A stretch of DNA of 64,000 nucleotides from Variovorax paradoxus (lineage in GTDB: Bacteria > Pseudomonadota > Gammaproteobacteria > Burkholderiales > Burkholderiaceae_C): positions 4,242,501-4,306,500 of the forward strand of contig NZ_CP123990.1 of assembly GCF_029919115.1 (NCBI RefSeq). Direction: 5' to 3'. Positions 44,985 through 54,319 of the stretch are shown here, piece after piece (positions within the stretch are counted from its first letter, which is position 1; every line of letters begins with the position of its first letter). The position numbers were made by a program, and so were the translations under genes. The notes beneath the pieces were generated by a model that did no database searches, was not told the DNA's origin, and was given only the letters and a program-made list of their open reading frames with translations.

Positions 44985-45344
44985 AGCGCGGGGGCCGGCG
45001 GCCGAAGCGGCGATCCGTCCAGACGCCATCGAAGTCATACACCGAACAAACGTCCGCTCCCGACGAGGGGTACGCGTCCCGGGATCACGTGTGCTCTTAG
45101 GGCCCGGCGAGCCACCCGCGTGCGATGCGGCATCCACTCGACAAGGGGCCGATGGACGGGTCGCGACGTCCCCTTGTTTGGCGTGGTCCGGGGACCATGC
45201 GGAAGCCCACCCCAAGTGCGCGCCCGGCGCGAGGCGCCATCGCAGATTCGAGGCGCCCTTCGGATCATCGCCTGTGCCGTGTGTGCACGTGGGCAGCTTT
45301 GCCCGGCTGCGCTCCCGCTGAACGCGCCGGTCGTACCGGGCAGC
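44985..45344. other. Intergenic region, nothing recognised
   Basis: About 360 bases downstream of the SCPU gene. GC-rich with overlapping spurious frames. No U-tract terminator visible on the plus strand immediately after 44984. Confidence 0.35.
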
Positions 45345-45539
45345 CTACGAGTAGGTGATCTCATGCGGATGGAATGGAACACCTCGTTCCATTCCCACCA
45401 GCTTGACCCTGACGCAATCGCCGCTCATGCCGGTGATGACGCCGCTCACGCCCGCGATTTCGACCAAGCCGCCGCGCCGCGCGGGCACGGAGAACTTCTG
45501 CCGAATGCAGGCGAGCGTGTCGTTCTTTTTCAGGGGCAT
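45345..45539 (-). CDS. Small conserved-looking hypothetical protein
   Basis: 64 residues from the ATG at 45539 with GAGGA five bases upstream. The product is beta-rich: VPARRGGLVEIAGVSGVITG then DCVRVKLVGMERGVPFHPHE, resembling the small SH3-like barrels seen in phage and bacterial hypothetical proteins. It lies just downstream of three consecutive RNA hairpins, the last an intrinsic terminator at 45557-45581, so its expression may depend on read-through. Confidence 0.6.
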   Translation of the reverse strand: MPLKKNDTLACIRQKFSVPARRGGLVEIAGVSGVITGMSGDCVRVKLVGMERGVPFHPHEITYS

Positions 45540-45556
45540 GTGTGTCCTCGTGAGCG

Positions 45557-45581
45557 AAAAAAACCCAGCGAGCAGCTGGGT
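45557..45581 (-). terminator. Intrinsic terminator upstream of the 64-residue gene
   Basis: On the minus strand acccagc (45581-45575) pairs with gctgggt (45569-45563), followed immediately by a run of seven T. It is a textbook Rho-independent terminator. It lies 18 bases upstream of the small gene's ATG rather than after a gene end, apart from the ORF ending at 45634. Confidence 0.85.
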
Positions 45582-45589
45582 GTGAACCT

Positions 45590-45629
45590 CGGTGCGGTGG
45601 CGCACTGAGGTCCCGCAGAGGAAGCGGGA
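45590..45629 (-). promoter_or_regulatory. Two additional hairpins in the leader before the terminator
   Basis: Reading the minus strand, tcccgc/gcggga (45629-45624 with 45616-45611) forms the first stem. A second, interrupted stem pairs acctc..tgcg with cgca..gaggt at about 45612-45590. With the terminator this makes a compact three-hairpin RNA of about 90 bases: a leader, an attenuator, or a small RNA. Confidence 0.5.
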
Positions 45630-45633
45630 GTAC

Positions 45634-45801
45634 TTAAGTTAGGTCCTCCCCCCGTTTGCAAGCGTCGGACAAGGGCCTGCTTCCGATGACCGCATCGGCT
45701 GACACGCGTTGCGAGCCCTTCGGAGGGCCTTTCGTGCGGCCCAACACCGCGATGGGCCGCTTTTTGCGCACCAGGTCACGCTGCGGCCACATCTTTGTCA
45801 T
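45634..45801 (-). CDS. Small basic ORF
   Basis: 55 residues (MTKMWPQRDLVRKKRPIAVL, then GRTKGPPKGSQRVSAD), basic, starting at the ATG 45801 with AAAAGG upstream. No known family. The three-hairpin structure begins just after its stop, so it may be the gene which that terminator serves. Its strand and position divergent from pgaA make an unrelated chance ORF possible. Confidence 0.35.
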   Translation of the reverse strand: MTKMWPQRDLVRKKRPIAVLGRTKGPPKGSQRVSADAVIGSRPLSDACKRGEDLT

Positions 45802-45811
45802 CGCTGGGCCT

Positions 45812-45877
45812 TTTGTTAACAAATCCCCGTAGAGTCCGCTTTTTTAACGTTCCGGCACCCAGTTGTGCCCGAACGTT
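45812..45877. promoter_or_regulatory. Palindrome and long inverted repeat upstream of pgaA
   Basis: tttgttaacaaa (45812-45823) is a perfect 12-bp palindrome. About 20 bases on, aacgttccggcac (45846-45858) and gtgcccgaacgtt (45865-45877) form a 13-bp inverted repeat with one mismatch. Both lie in the divergent promoter space before pgaA and are good candidates for binding sites of a regulator of the pga operon (inference). Confidence 0.5.
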
Positions 45878-45961
45878 CGCTTCTGCCCTGGCGACTCGCT
45901 GCGCAGCGGTGCCATCCAAGGGAGCAGAGTGCGATTCCACAAAATTGATGGAGGCAGGGTC

Positions 45962-48559
45962 GTGGCCGCGTGCAATTCAGCACAGCCCGACGCCTTGCCT
46001 CGCCATCTCGCACAGACGGCGCGAGTCCTATCTCCCCTCGTTTGCATCCTGGCATTCGGCGCCTCAGCGGCGCTGGCCAATCCGGGAGGCATCGCCGCGC
46101 CGGCGGCCGCCGATCGCAGCCACGCGTCCTACGACGCCCGGCAACACGACGCGCTGATTGGCGCGCAACGGGCGGGACGCATCACGGCCGCTCGGGCATT
46201 CGCGCAATTGAAGGCGTGGCTCGCCATGCCCCTCAGCGACGCCGAACGCCAACGCATGGTTTCCGACGCGGTCGTGCTCGCCGTGGACGCGGGCCAGTTC
46301 GCCGATGCGGCGGCCCTCGGTCGCGAGCGATCGCCCGCCAGAGTGAACAGCTACGCCCTGGGGCCATTGGCGGGAGCCGCACGCCGCGCGCAAGACCTTG
46401 CGCTGCAAGGCGAGACCGTTGCGGTCTGGCGCGCCCGCCTGCCCGATGCGCGGGATCCGCGGATCCATGAGGGCTTCTGGCGCCTCGACAGCGGGGACAC
46501 CGCCGAGGCCCGAGCCATCCATCGTGCGCTTGCCGAACCCGCGCCCACGGAAACCGCCGAGCGTGTCGCATTGCTCGAACTGCATGCGGCCATCGCGCGT
46601 GCCGAAGGGCACCCGCTGGAGGCGAGCTTGGCATACACCGAGATCGCCGCACTGCAGCCCGCAAGCCGCGATGCGCACCGCGAAGCGGCGTTCCTGCTCG
46701 CATCGAATGGCGCGGCGTCGCCCGCTTTCAAGGACGCCGAAGCGGCCGAGCAGGCACGCCCTGGCACTTTCTCTGCGCTGGCGTTGTCGACGGTGCAGCA
46801 ACAGGCCCTCGCCCAGCAGTTGCGCTGGGCCGTGCGCGAACGCGACGAACTCGTGGGCCCTGCCCGCGTGGCCGCGCTCGACAAGGTGCTCGCACGACAG
46901 CAAGGCGCGCTGACCGTGCTGGATGCATCGGCGCTGCGTGCCGAACCGATGGACACCGACGCATGGCGCGCGCTTCGCCTGCGCCTGGAGTCCGATCGCC
47001 TGCTGGCACTCGTCGAGCGTGGCCGCCCTGCCGATGCCATCGCGCAGTACGAGATGCTGCGCGCCCGCGGCGCCAGTCTCCCGCCGTACGCGCTCGGCGC
47101 GGCGGCGCGCGCATTCGCGGAAGAACGCCGCTCGTCCGAGGCCGTGCCGTTGTTCGAAGCGGCCGTCGCCGCGGGGAACGCGAGCCTGCCGATGCCCGAT
47201 CCGATCTATCTGGGGCTGGCCTATGCCTACCTCGACACTGGGCGCTTCGAAGAAGCCGACGCGCTGCTGACGCGAATCGAAGCCGCCACGCCGGCGCTGA
47301 TGCGGCTCGCGCCCGAAGTCGGCCGCCCCAATGACCAGTACACCGACATGAACGGCATGCGCGGCATGCTGCTGCTCTACGGCGACCGGCACGCGCTCGC
47401 GCAACAGCGCTTTGCCCTGTTGACCGGCGAAGCGCCCCTCAATTCCGAATTCGCCGCCGGCGCTGCACAGGCCGAACGGTTGCGCGACCATCCCGAAGCG
47501 GCGCTCGCACGCTTCGAGGCGCTGGCCGCCGACCACCCGCTGGACATCGGCGCGCGCACCGGCCATGTCGAGGCGCTGCTCGACGCGGGCGAGTTTGCCG
47601 AAGCCCGCCGCCGCGCCGCGTCGCTCGAAGCAGACGCGCCGGACACGGCGCAAGTGCGCGAGCTGGGCCGCACACGACGCGCGACCACCGGCTCCCGGCT
47701 TGATGTCGATGCCGAGGGCTCGACGGGCGGCGGCGCCATCGCAGATCGCGAATGGCGCATCGACAGCCGGCTCAGCTCGGGCCTGATCGACGACGAATGG
47801 CGCGTGTTCTACGACCAGTCGCTCGGGCGCGGGGATACCTCGATCGGCAATGCCCGATGGGCGCGCAGCGGCCTCGGCCTGAACTGGCAGCGGGGCCCCT
47901 GGCTGGCGGAAGGTACCGTGCAAGGTTCGAACGCCGGACCCTACCGATCCAGCGCGGCCGGGCGCATCGACTACCGCGCGGCAGACGCATGGCGGCTCTC
48001 GGCCACTTTCGATGGCGACAGCAAGGAATTGCCGTGGAAGGCGCGCGTCGCCGGTATCGGCGCCCGCGAGACCGGCGCCACCATCGGCCATGTCGTCAAC
48101 GAGGCGCGCCGCTTCGATGTGCAATGGCGGCGGCTCGACTTCAGCGACGGCAATCTGCGCAACGCCCTCGATCTCACCTGGCGCGAACGCTGGGTCAGCA
48201 CACCGCGCTTCCAACTCGAGACGCGACTCGGTGGCGGCACCAGCCACAGCCGCCAGCAGGCGGTGCCGTACTTCAGCCCATCGCGAGACGCCAGCACCGA
48301 GCTGACCGTGCGCGCGCAATGGCTCCACTGGAAACGCGACGACCGGCAGTTCTTTCAGGCCGTCGAGGCCAGCGGCGGGCGCTATCACCAAGCCGGCTTC
48401 GGGGCCGGTCCGCTCTGGTCCCTGCGCTACGAACACAAATGGCTCCTGGGCCCGAAGCTGACCCTGCGATACGGGCTGGGCATTTCCGGCCATCCCTACG
48501 ACGGTGTGCGCGAACGACAGCGCAGCGTCTTCATGAACCTTTCGATGCCCCTGCCGTGA
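45962..48559 (+). CDS. pgaA: PNAG export porin PgaA
   Basis: 865 residues if started at the GTG 45962, which has GGAGG seven bases upstream; alternative starts are the GTG at 45929 and an ATG at 45863. A signal peptide ending near ALANPGG is followed by a periplasmic TPR-like superhelix (about 60-560, many Ala-rich helix pairs such as AYAYLDTGRFEEADALLTRI) and a C-terminal outer-membrane barrel (about 570-865, ending SVFMNLSMPLP). It exports partially deacetylated poly-beta-1,6-N-acetylglucosamine. The stop overlaps the pgaB ATG by one base (TGATG). Confidence 0.92.
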   Translation: MAACNSAQPDALPRHLAQTARVLSPLVCILAFGASAALANPGGIAAPAAADRSHASYDARQHDALIGAQRAGRITAARAFAQLKAWLAMPLSDAERQRMVSDAVVLAVDAGQFADAAALGRERSPARVNSYALGPLAGAARRAQDLALQGETVAVWRARLPDARDPRIHEGFWRLDSGDTAEARAIHRALAEPAPTETAERVALLELHAAIARAEGHPLEASLAYTEIAALQPASRDAHREAAFLLASNGAASPAFKDAEAAEQARPGTFSALALSTVQQQALAQQLRWAVRERDELVGPARVAALDKVLARQQGALTVLDASALRAEPMDTDAWRALRLRLESDRLLALVERGRPADAIAQYEMLRARGASLPPYALGAAARAFAEERRSSEAVPLFEAAVAAGNASLPMPDPIYLGLAYAYLDTGRFEEADALLTRIEAATPALMRLAPEVGRPNDQYTDMNGMRGMLLLYGDRHALAQQRFALLTGEAPLNSEFAAGAAQAERLRDHPEAALARFEALAADHPLDIGARTGHVEALLDAGEFAEARRRAASLEADAPDTAQVRELGRTRRATTGSRLDVDAEGSTGGGAIADREWRIDSRLSSGLIDDEWRVFYDQSLGRGDTSIGNARWARSGLGLNWQRGPWLAEGTVQGSNAGPYRSSAAGRIDYRAADAWRLSATFDGDSKELPWKARVAGIGARETGATIGHVVNEARRFDVQWRRLDFSDGNLRNALDLTWRERWVSTPRFQLETRLGGGTSHSRQQAVPYFSPSRDASTELTVRAQWLHWKRDDRQFFQAVEASGGRYHQAGFGAGPLWSLRYEHKWLLGPKLTLRYGLGISGHPYDGVRERQRSVFMNLSMPLP

Positions 48560-50612
48560 TGCGAACCCACCTCCTCCCCTTCCTGCGCCTCGCCGCTGCC
48601 TGGCTGCTGCTGGGCCTTGCGCTGCCGGGCCAGGCGCAGCCGCTGCCGCTCGCCGACCCCGATGACGGCATGAGCTTTCGCGTGCTCTCCTTTCACGACG
48701 TGCGGGCAACGTGCGCGCGAGCTTCGAAAACTCACCCGACGAAACCGCCATCGACGAGCGCACGCTGGCCGAGGTGTTCGCCTGGCTTCAACACAACGAC
48801 TACCACCCGATCAGCCTGCAGCAGGTGATCGATGCGCGCGCCGACGGCAAACCCCTGCCTTCCAAACCCGTGCTGCTGACCTTCGATGATGGCTACCGCA
48901 GCGCCTATACCCAGGTCTTCCCGCTGCTGCAGCGCTTCAAATATCCGGCGCTGCTGGCGTTGGTGACAAGCTGGCTCGAGGTACCGGAGGACGGCAACGT
49001 CGCCTACGGCGACAAGCCTGTGCCCCGCAGCGACTTCCTGCGCTGGCGCGAGGCCGCGGAAATGGCGCGCTCCGGCCTGGTCGAGCTCGCGAGCCACAGC
49101 GACGCCCTGCACACAGGCGTGCAGGCCAATCCCCAGGGCAGCATGCTGCCGTCGGCGGCCACCCATCGCTACGACCCCGCCACGGCGCGCTATGAGGACG
49201 ACGCCACCTACGTGCAGCGCATCGAGTCGGACCTCAACCGCAGCCGGGAGATCATCGAGGCGCGCACCGGCGCCAAAGTGCGCGCCATGGTCTGGCCGTA
49301 TGGCGCCTACAACGCCGCGGCACTGAAGGCCGCCGAACGGGCAGGCATGCCGGTGACCTTCACGCTCGACGACGGGCCGAACGCGCCCTCGGTGCCGTTG
49401 TCTCGGATCCGCCGCGCGCTCGCGGCCTACGACAACGAAGCCCCCGATTACGCCCGGCTGCTGCGCAGCCCGGTCGGCGGCGAACTGCGGCCGATCAACC
49501 GCGTCATGCACGTGGACCTTGACCATGTCTACGACACCGACCCGGCGCAGCAGGAACGCAATCTTTCGGCATTGATCGACCGCGTGGCGGCCGTGCGGCC
49601 GCGCGCCGTGTTCCTGCAGGCCTATGCCGATCCCGACGGCGACGGCGTGGCCGATGCGCTCTACTTTCCGAACCGCCACCTTCCGGTACGCGCCGACCTC
49701 TTCGGCCGCGCGGCCTGGCAGTTGCGCAGCCGCGCCGGCGTGAAGGTCTACGCATGGATGCCGGTCATGGCGTTTCGCCTGCCGACATCCCACCCGCTGG
49801 CGATGCACACGGTGCGTACCGCGAACGGCAGCGCTCCGCCGGACCGCTACCACCGGCTGTCGCCCTTCGATCCGGCGGTGCGCGCGCTCGTGGGCGACAT
49901 CTACGAAGACCTGGGACGCCATGCCTTCTTTGAGGGCCTCCTGTTCCATGACGACGCGACGCTCTCGGACGACGAGGACGCGAGCCCCTTCGCGCTCGCG
50001 GCCTATGGCCGCTGGGGACTGCCGGCCGATGTGGCCGCCATCCGGGCCGATCCGGCGTTGATGGCGCAATGGACGGACGCAAAGACGCGCCACCTGACGG
50101 AATTCACCCAAGAGCTCGCCGCGCGCACGGGGGCCTGGCGGGCGGGCCTCGAAACCGCGCGCAACCTCTATGCGCGGCCGGTGCTCGACCGCGCGGCGGA
50201 GCAGTGGTTCGCACAGAGCTACGAGGCTTCGCTCGCGGCCTACGACTACGTGGCCTTGATGGCCATGCCCCGCATGGAGCGCGAGGACGATGCGAACGCC
50301 TGGCTTGCGCGCCTGGCGCGCCGAGTGGCCGGCACGCCGCGCGGCCTGGATGGCACCGTCTTCGAGCTACAGGCACGTGACTGGCGCACCGGAAAACCGG
50401 TGGCCGACGAAGAACTCTCGCGCCAGTGGGCGCTGCTGCATCGCATGGGCGTGAGGCACCTGGGCTACTACCCGGACGACTTCCTCAACAACCAGCCGTC
50501 GCTGGAGGTCGTGCGCCGCGCGATCTCGGTGCGCACCCTGCTGTGGCGCGCACTGCCGATTCCCGCGATATCCCCCGCAGCCACCACTGCGCCTGAGAGC
50601 CGCTCGCCATGA
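48559..50612 (+). pseudogene. pgaB: PNAG N-deacetylase PgaB, one-base frame break
   Basis: The frame from ATG 48559 gives a signal peptide (MRTHLLPFLRLAAAWLLLGL, cleaved near GQAQP, with no lipobox Cys, unlike E. coli PgaB) and SFRVLSFHDVR. After GTGCGGG at about 48705 one base appears missing; the next frame continues VRASFENSPDETAIDE through the deacetylase (LLTFDDGYRSAYTQVFP, SHSDALH, RAMVWPYGAYN) and the C-terminal glycoside-hydrolase domain (LFHDDATLSDDED). Adding one base gives 684 residues, the normal size. As written, the export-competent protein would not be made. Sequencing error or phase-variable slippage in the GGG tract are alternatives. Confidence 0.9.
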
Positions 50613-51886
50613 ACACCTTCCACGCCCTTTCGCAGGCGCTGCCATCGCTGCTGTTCGGCTTCGTCTTCTACTACCCGTTCTTCATGGCGTACGTGTGGAT
50701 GGCGGGTGGGTTGTCGCACGCCTGGTTCTTCGAGCGCCAGCGAGACGTCGACGCCGATCCGCTGCAGACGCTTCCATCACAACCCCTGGTCACGGTGGTC
50801 GTGCCCTGCTTCAACGAGGCGCCGCACCTGCGCGAGGTGATCGAGCAGCTGATGCGTACGCGCTATCCGAACTTCGAGGTGATCGCGGTCAACGACGGCA
50901 GCACCGACGGCACGGGCGACCTGCTCGATGCCATGACCGCGGAGTACAGCCGGCTGCGGGTGATTCACAACACGAGCAACCAAGGCAAGGCCGTGGGCCT
51001 GAACACCGCCTGCCAACTCGCGCGCGGGGAATACATTCTCGGGATCGACGGCGACGCGCTGGTGGACGCCAACGCCATCGCGTGGATGCTCAAGCCCATG
51101 CTGGCGTCCGAGCGCATCGGCGCCGTGACCGGCAATCCGCGCATCCGCACGCGCACCTCGCTGCTCGGACGCATGCAGGTCGGCGAGTTCTCGTCGATCA
51201 TCGGCCTCATCAAGCGCTCGCAGCAACTGGTGGGCACCTTGTTCACCGTCTCGGGTGTGATCGCGATGTTCCGCCGTCGCGCGGTGATCGACGTCGGCTT
51301 CTGGAGTCCCGATGTGATGACCGAGGACATCGACATGAGCTGGAAGCTCCAGCTCGCTGGCTGGCAGCTGCGATTCGAGCCACGCGCGCTGTGCTGGATC
51401 CTCATGCCCGAGACGCTGCGCGGGCTCTGGCACCAGCGCGAGCGCTGGGCCCTCGGTGGCATCCAGACCATGCTGCGCTACACCACGCGCATCCTGCGGC
51501 CGCGCCACTGGCGCATGTGGCTGATCTACGCCGAGTACATGGTCAGCGTGGCGTGGGCCTATGCCATGGCACTCGTGCTGATCATCGGCGTTCTGCGCCC
51601 TCTCCTGCCCGCCGGATCGGCATGGCATTCGGCGCTGCTGCCTCACTGGCAAGGCACCTTGCTTGCGATGACTTGCATCCTGCAGATGCTGCTGAGCCTG
51701 TGGATCGACCGTCGTTACGACCGGGACCTGATGCGCTATTTCGTCGGAACGATCTGGTACCCGATCGCCTTCTGGACCATCACGATGGCGGCCACGGTGG
51801 TCGCCTTACCTAAGGCTCTGTTGCGCCGCCGCGGCAAACGCGCGGTGTGGACAAGCCCTGACCGAGGAGTTTCCAATGCACCCTGA
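50609..51886 (+). CDS. pgaC: PNAG synthase PgaC (family 2 glycosyltransferase)
   Basis: 425 residues. N-terminal membrane segments (about 10-35) precede the GT-A domain: VTVVVPCFNEAPHLREVI, AVNDGSTDGTGD, GIDGDALVDANA (metal DxD), TEDIDMSWKL and the HQRERWALGG motif (Q-x-x-RW), all hallmarks of processive beta-glycan synthases. C-terminal membrane helices lie at about 305-400. It polymerises UDP-GlcNAc and extrudes the chain together with PgaD. The ATG overlaps the pgaB stop (ATGA). Confidence 0.96.
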   Translation: MNTFHALSQALPSLLFGFVFYYPFFMAYVWMAGGLSHAWFFERQRDVDADPLQTLPSQPLVTVVVPCFNEAPHLREVIEQLMRTRYPNFEVIAVNDGSTDGTGDLLDAMTAEYSRLRVIHNTSNQGKAVGLNTACQLARGEYILGIDGDALVDANAIAWMLKPMLASERIGAVTGNPRIRTRTSLLGRMQVGEFSSIIGLIKRSQQLVGTLFTVSGVIAMFRRRAVIDVGFWSPDVMTEDIDMSWKLQLAGWQLRFEPRALCWILMPETLRGLWHQRERWALGGIQTMLRYTTRILRPRHWRMWLIYAEYMVSVAWAYAMALVLIIGVLRPLLPAGSAWHSALLPHWQGTLLAMTCILQMLLSLWIDRRYDRDLMRYFVGTIWYPIAFWTITMAATVVALPKALLRRRGKRAVWTSPDRGVSNAP

Positions 51887-52460
51887 ATCCAACCGACACC
51901 CGCAAGCCACCCACACGGACACCAGCTGCGACACCGCTCCGCCCGTGCGGCGCCGCTCCTGGGGCCAGCCCGCCGGAGAAGAACCGATCATCGACGCCGC
52001 GCGCATCCCGCTGCGCGCCTTCGGCACCGGCCGCTCGCCCCAGCGAACACTGGCCATGTACCTGTGGCTGCGCGTTCTGCGACCGGCGGTGAACATGGGG
52101 ATCTGGTTCTGTGCCATCTGGTATGCCTGGCCGTACGTGCTCGGCGCACGCTCGCAACCCGAGGTGCTGCAGCTGCTGGGCCTTTACGCCATCGTCATCG
52201 GCGCGATCCTCGCCTCGATGCTGGCCATCGCACCACTGCGGCGGATGCAACACCGGCGTGGTGCACCGCCGGACCAGGAGCATTCGTCGCTGTTCGCCCT
52301 GGCGTCGTACATTTCCGTGCCTCCTGCGCGCCTGTCCGCCTGGCAGCGGGCGCGGCAGCTGCTGGTGCAGCACGATCTTCACGGTCAGCTGCATGATGCG
52401 CAAGACACGACGCCGGGCCTGCTGGAGCCCGCGCCGCGTCGACCGCGCACCGCGCGCTGA
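51876..52460 (+). CDS. pgaD: PNAG biosynthesis auxiliary protein PgaD
   Basis: 194 residues, longer than E. coli PgaD (137). Two membrane helices at about 68-95 (AVNMGIWFCAIWYAWPYVL) and 103-122 (LLGLYAIVIGAILASMLAI) follow the PRSPQRTLAMYLWLRVLRP-like region; the N- and C-terminal tails are cytoplasmic and Pro/Arg-rich. PgaD pairs with PgaC and, in E. coli, mediates activation by cyclic di-GMP. Its start overlaps pgaC by 11 bases, completing a coupled pgaABCD operon. The diguanylate cyclase gene at the right edge could feed this system. Confidence 0.88.
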   Translation: MHPESNRHPQATHTDTSCDTAPPVRRRSWGQPAGEEPIIDAARIPLRAFGTGRSPQRTLAMYLWLRVLRPAVNMGIWFCAIWYAWPYVLGARSQPEVLQLLGLYAIVIGAILASMLAIAPLRRMQHRRGAPPDQEHSSLFALASYISVPPARLSAWQRARQLLVQHDLHGQLHDAQDTTPGLLEPAPRRPRTAR

Positions 52461-52631
52461 TCCGATCCCACAGAGCATGTGGTCCCCGCCGCCGTGCGGC
52501 GAAAAACGCGCGCGGCTGCGCAGCACACGTCCCTCGAAAACGAGAAGCCCGGCGATCTGACCCGGCGCTGGCGTCCACCTGCCGGCCCCGGCCGGCGGCC
52601 ATCTACGGCCCGGACATTCGGCGCGGCTGGC

Positions 52632-52985
52632 CTACTTCGGTTCCGCGGCCGGAGGCGTCGACCTGCTGTCGCTGGCCTTCCGATCAGGGCGTGTACGGCT
52701 GCGTTCGGCGGCGCCTTGGGCAGCCGGCTTTGGATGGCCGCTCGCAGCTCCAGAGCCGTCAGAGCCGCCCCCCGACGGGCTCTGTTGGCGTGCAGCCTCC
52801 GGCGTGGCAGCGCTGGTGCCACCGGCCGGGTGCGTCGGAGGCGTGGTCGGGCTCGGCGTCGATGTTGCATCGCCGCCGACGGCAGGATGGGTGGGTGGTG
52901 CCCCCGGGGCCGGCGTCTGGGCCGAGGAAGCGAAGGATCCGAGCGCCAGGCAAGCTGCCGCCAGCGCGTGAGTGAGTGCGGTCAT
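52632..52985 (-). CDS. Small exported low-complexity protein
   Basis: 117 residues. A signal peptide (MTALTHALAAACLALGSFAS, cleaved near SSAQT) is followed by a Pro/Thr/Ser/Gly/Ala-rich disordered chain with TPAPGAPPTHPAVGG repeats and a basic tail. AAGGAG precedes the ATG at 52985 by seven bases. It is probably a periplasmic or surface protein; function unknown. It faces the pga operon tail-to-tail. Confidence 0.7.
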   Translation of the reverse strand: MTALTHALAAACLALGSFASSAQTPAPGAPPTHPAVGGDATSTPSPTTPPTHPAGGTSAATPEAARQQSPSGGGSDGSGAASGHPKPAAQGAAERSRTRPDRKASDSRSTPPAAEPK

Positions 52986-53310
52986 GCCGTGTCTCCTTGA
53001 AGCGGGTGGCCATTTGGCGCCTGCCCCGGACCCCTGCTGTGCGCGGCGGGCCCCGCTCGTTGTCGGAGGGAACCTACGCGAAAGCGCTGCGTTCGCGATC
53101 CAGACACATGCCGTCCCACGGCCAAGTCAGCGGCGTGCCCAGGAATGCGCACCTGTGGCGCGAAGGGGCACATCGCTGGTGTGCCTCAAGGTGACGGGGC
53201 CCTGCCGCCAGAGGCTGGCGCGTTCGCACGGCGACAACGCGCAGTGCGCTCAGCCTTGGGCGCTTTGCGCGCAAGCAGCTGCGCAGGAATGCGGCGGGAA
53301 GACGCCCCGC

Positions 53311-53583
53311 TCAGCGGCGGTAGGGATTGTGGGGGCGACGGTCATAGCGGTCAGGGACGCCGTCGCGGTCGCTGTCCCGACGCGCATGACGGTAGTCGGC
53401 GCGGCGGTCGTGCCGGTGGTCATAGCGATGGCGTGTCACGTGGCGCGGCGGCGGCGGGGCCACCACGACCACGTGTGGCCGGTAACCGCGGTCTCCAGGA
53501 TGCGGCTGCGCCTGCGCGGGCGCACTGAGCGCGGACAGCGCCAGCAAGGCTGCAGCACCGAATGCAAGGGAAAGCTTCTTCAT
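53311..53583 (-). CDS. Small exported His/Arg/Asp-rich protein
   Basis: 90 residues. A clear signal peptide (MKKLSLAFGAAALLALSALS, cleaved near APAQA) precedes a mature part rich in His, Arg, Asp and Tyr (RHVTRHRYDHRHDRRADYRH, then DRDGVPDRYDRRP). AAAGGAG is five bases upstream of the ATG. DRDGVPDRYDRRP is a thrombospondin type 3-like calcium-binding segment common in small exported proteins of this group. Function unknown. Confidence 0.8.
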   Translation of the reverse strand: MKKLSLAFGAAALLALSALSAPAQAQPHPGDRGYRPHVVVVAPPPPRHVTRHRYDHRHDRRADYRHARRDSDRDGVPDRYDRRPHNPYRR

Positions 53584-53941
53584 TGCAACTCCTTTGAGTC
53601 GTATTCAGGAGCTCCGATACTGAGGCCGGACTGTGAAGGACGGGTAAGGCGGCGGCGAAGTTTCGATGAATCCCTGTGGGGAGATTCCCGTATGCATGGC
53701 CGTGGTGTCGATCCTCGATGTCGCCGCGCCGTCGATCCGTGCGGGGTTTGCCCTGAGACGCCCGAGGTTCGACGACCGATGTTTCGGGCCGCAGCAAGGC
53801 CGGTCCTGACAGCCCACGTGCGGCCGGCGGCTGGCGCTGTGCCACGCCTGCCATGCGCGATGGAGACGCGTGATTTGGCGGTATGCGCGTTCCGGTGAAC
53901 GGCCATCGCGGACTTCGCCCCGGCGCTGGAGAACAGACGCC
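53584..53941. other. Intergenic region, nothing recognised
   Basis: About 360 bases upstream of the exported His-rich protein gene. No convincing ORF, repeat or RNA gene; the first 60 bases are the likely promoter of that gene. Confidence 0.35.
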
Positions 53942-54319
53942 TCAGATGTCGATGCCAAGCACAGCCCTGTGCGCGATGGGATGCCACACCTTGCCAGTCC
54001 TGCTGGCCTTGGCGAGCCGTTCGAGGAAAGTCCTCGGCAGCTGCCTTCCCGGCGGGTGCGAGCAAAGTATTCCATCCCATGTGGCGTGGGTGAGCACGAT
54101 GGCAGCGCCATACCCCGCAAGCCTGTCGAACGCCTCAGCAACAAACAGCGGCATACGCGGTTGAGTCACCTCGATCCACACGGTCACATTGAGATCCAGA
54201 TGGTTGCCCGCGTCGATGGCCGCAGCCAGCAAACCGGCCGCCTTGCCGGTGATGATGGCAGCGGCCGACCCCGACGCGCTGATCGTTATATGCACCACCG
54301 GGAAGTTGGGGTTCGACAC
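53942..54319 (-). CDS. Hypothetical protein
   Basis: 125 residues from a GTG at 54319. The composition looks coding: VHITISASGSAAAIITGKAA and AAAIDAGNHLDLNVTVWIEV, then RLAGYGAAIVLTHATWDGIL, suggesting an alternating alpha/beta fold. No family recognised and the ribosome binding site is weak. A 24-residue fragment with a CPAC motif lies just upstream in another frame. Confidence 0.5.
   Translation of the reverse strand: MSNPNFPVVHITISASGSAAAIITGKAAGLLAAAIDAGNHLDLNVTVWIEVTQPRMPLFVAEAFDRLAGYGAAIVLTHATWDGILCSHPPGRQLPRTFLERLAKASRTGKVWHPIAHRAVLGIDI

Noticed and set aside
46064..48763. An 899-codon antisense frame across pgaA
   Set aside because: Same reason: Arg/Gly/Ala-rich shadow of a well-supported gene.
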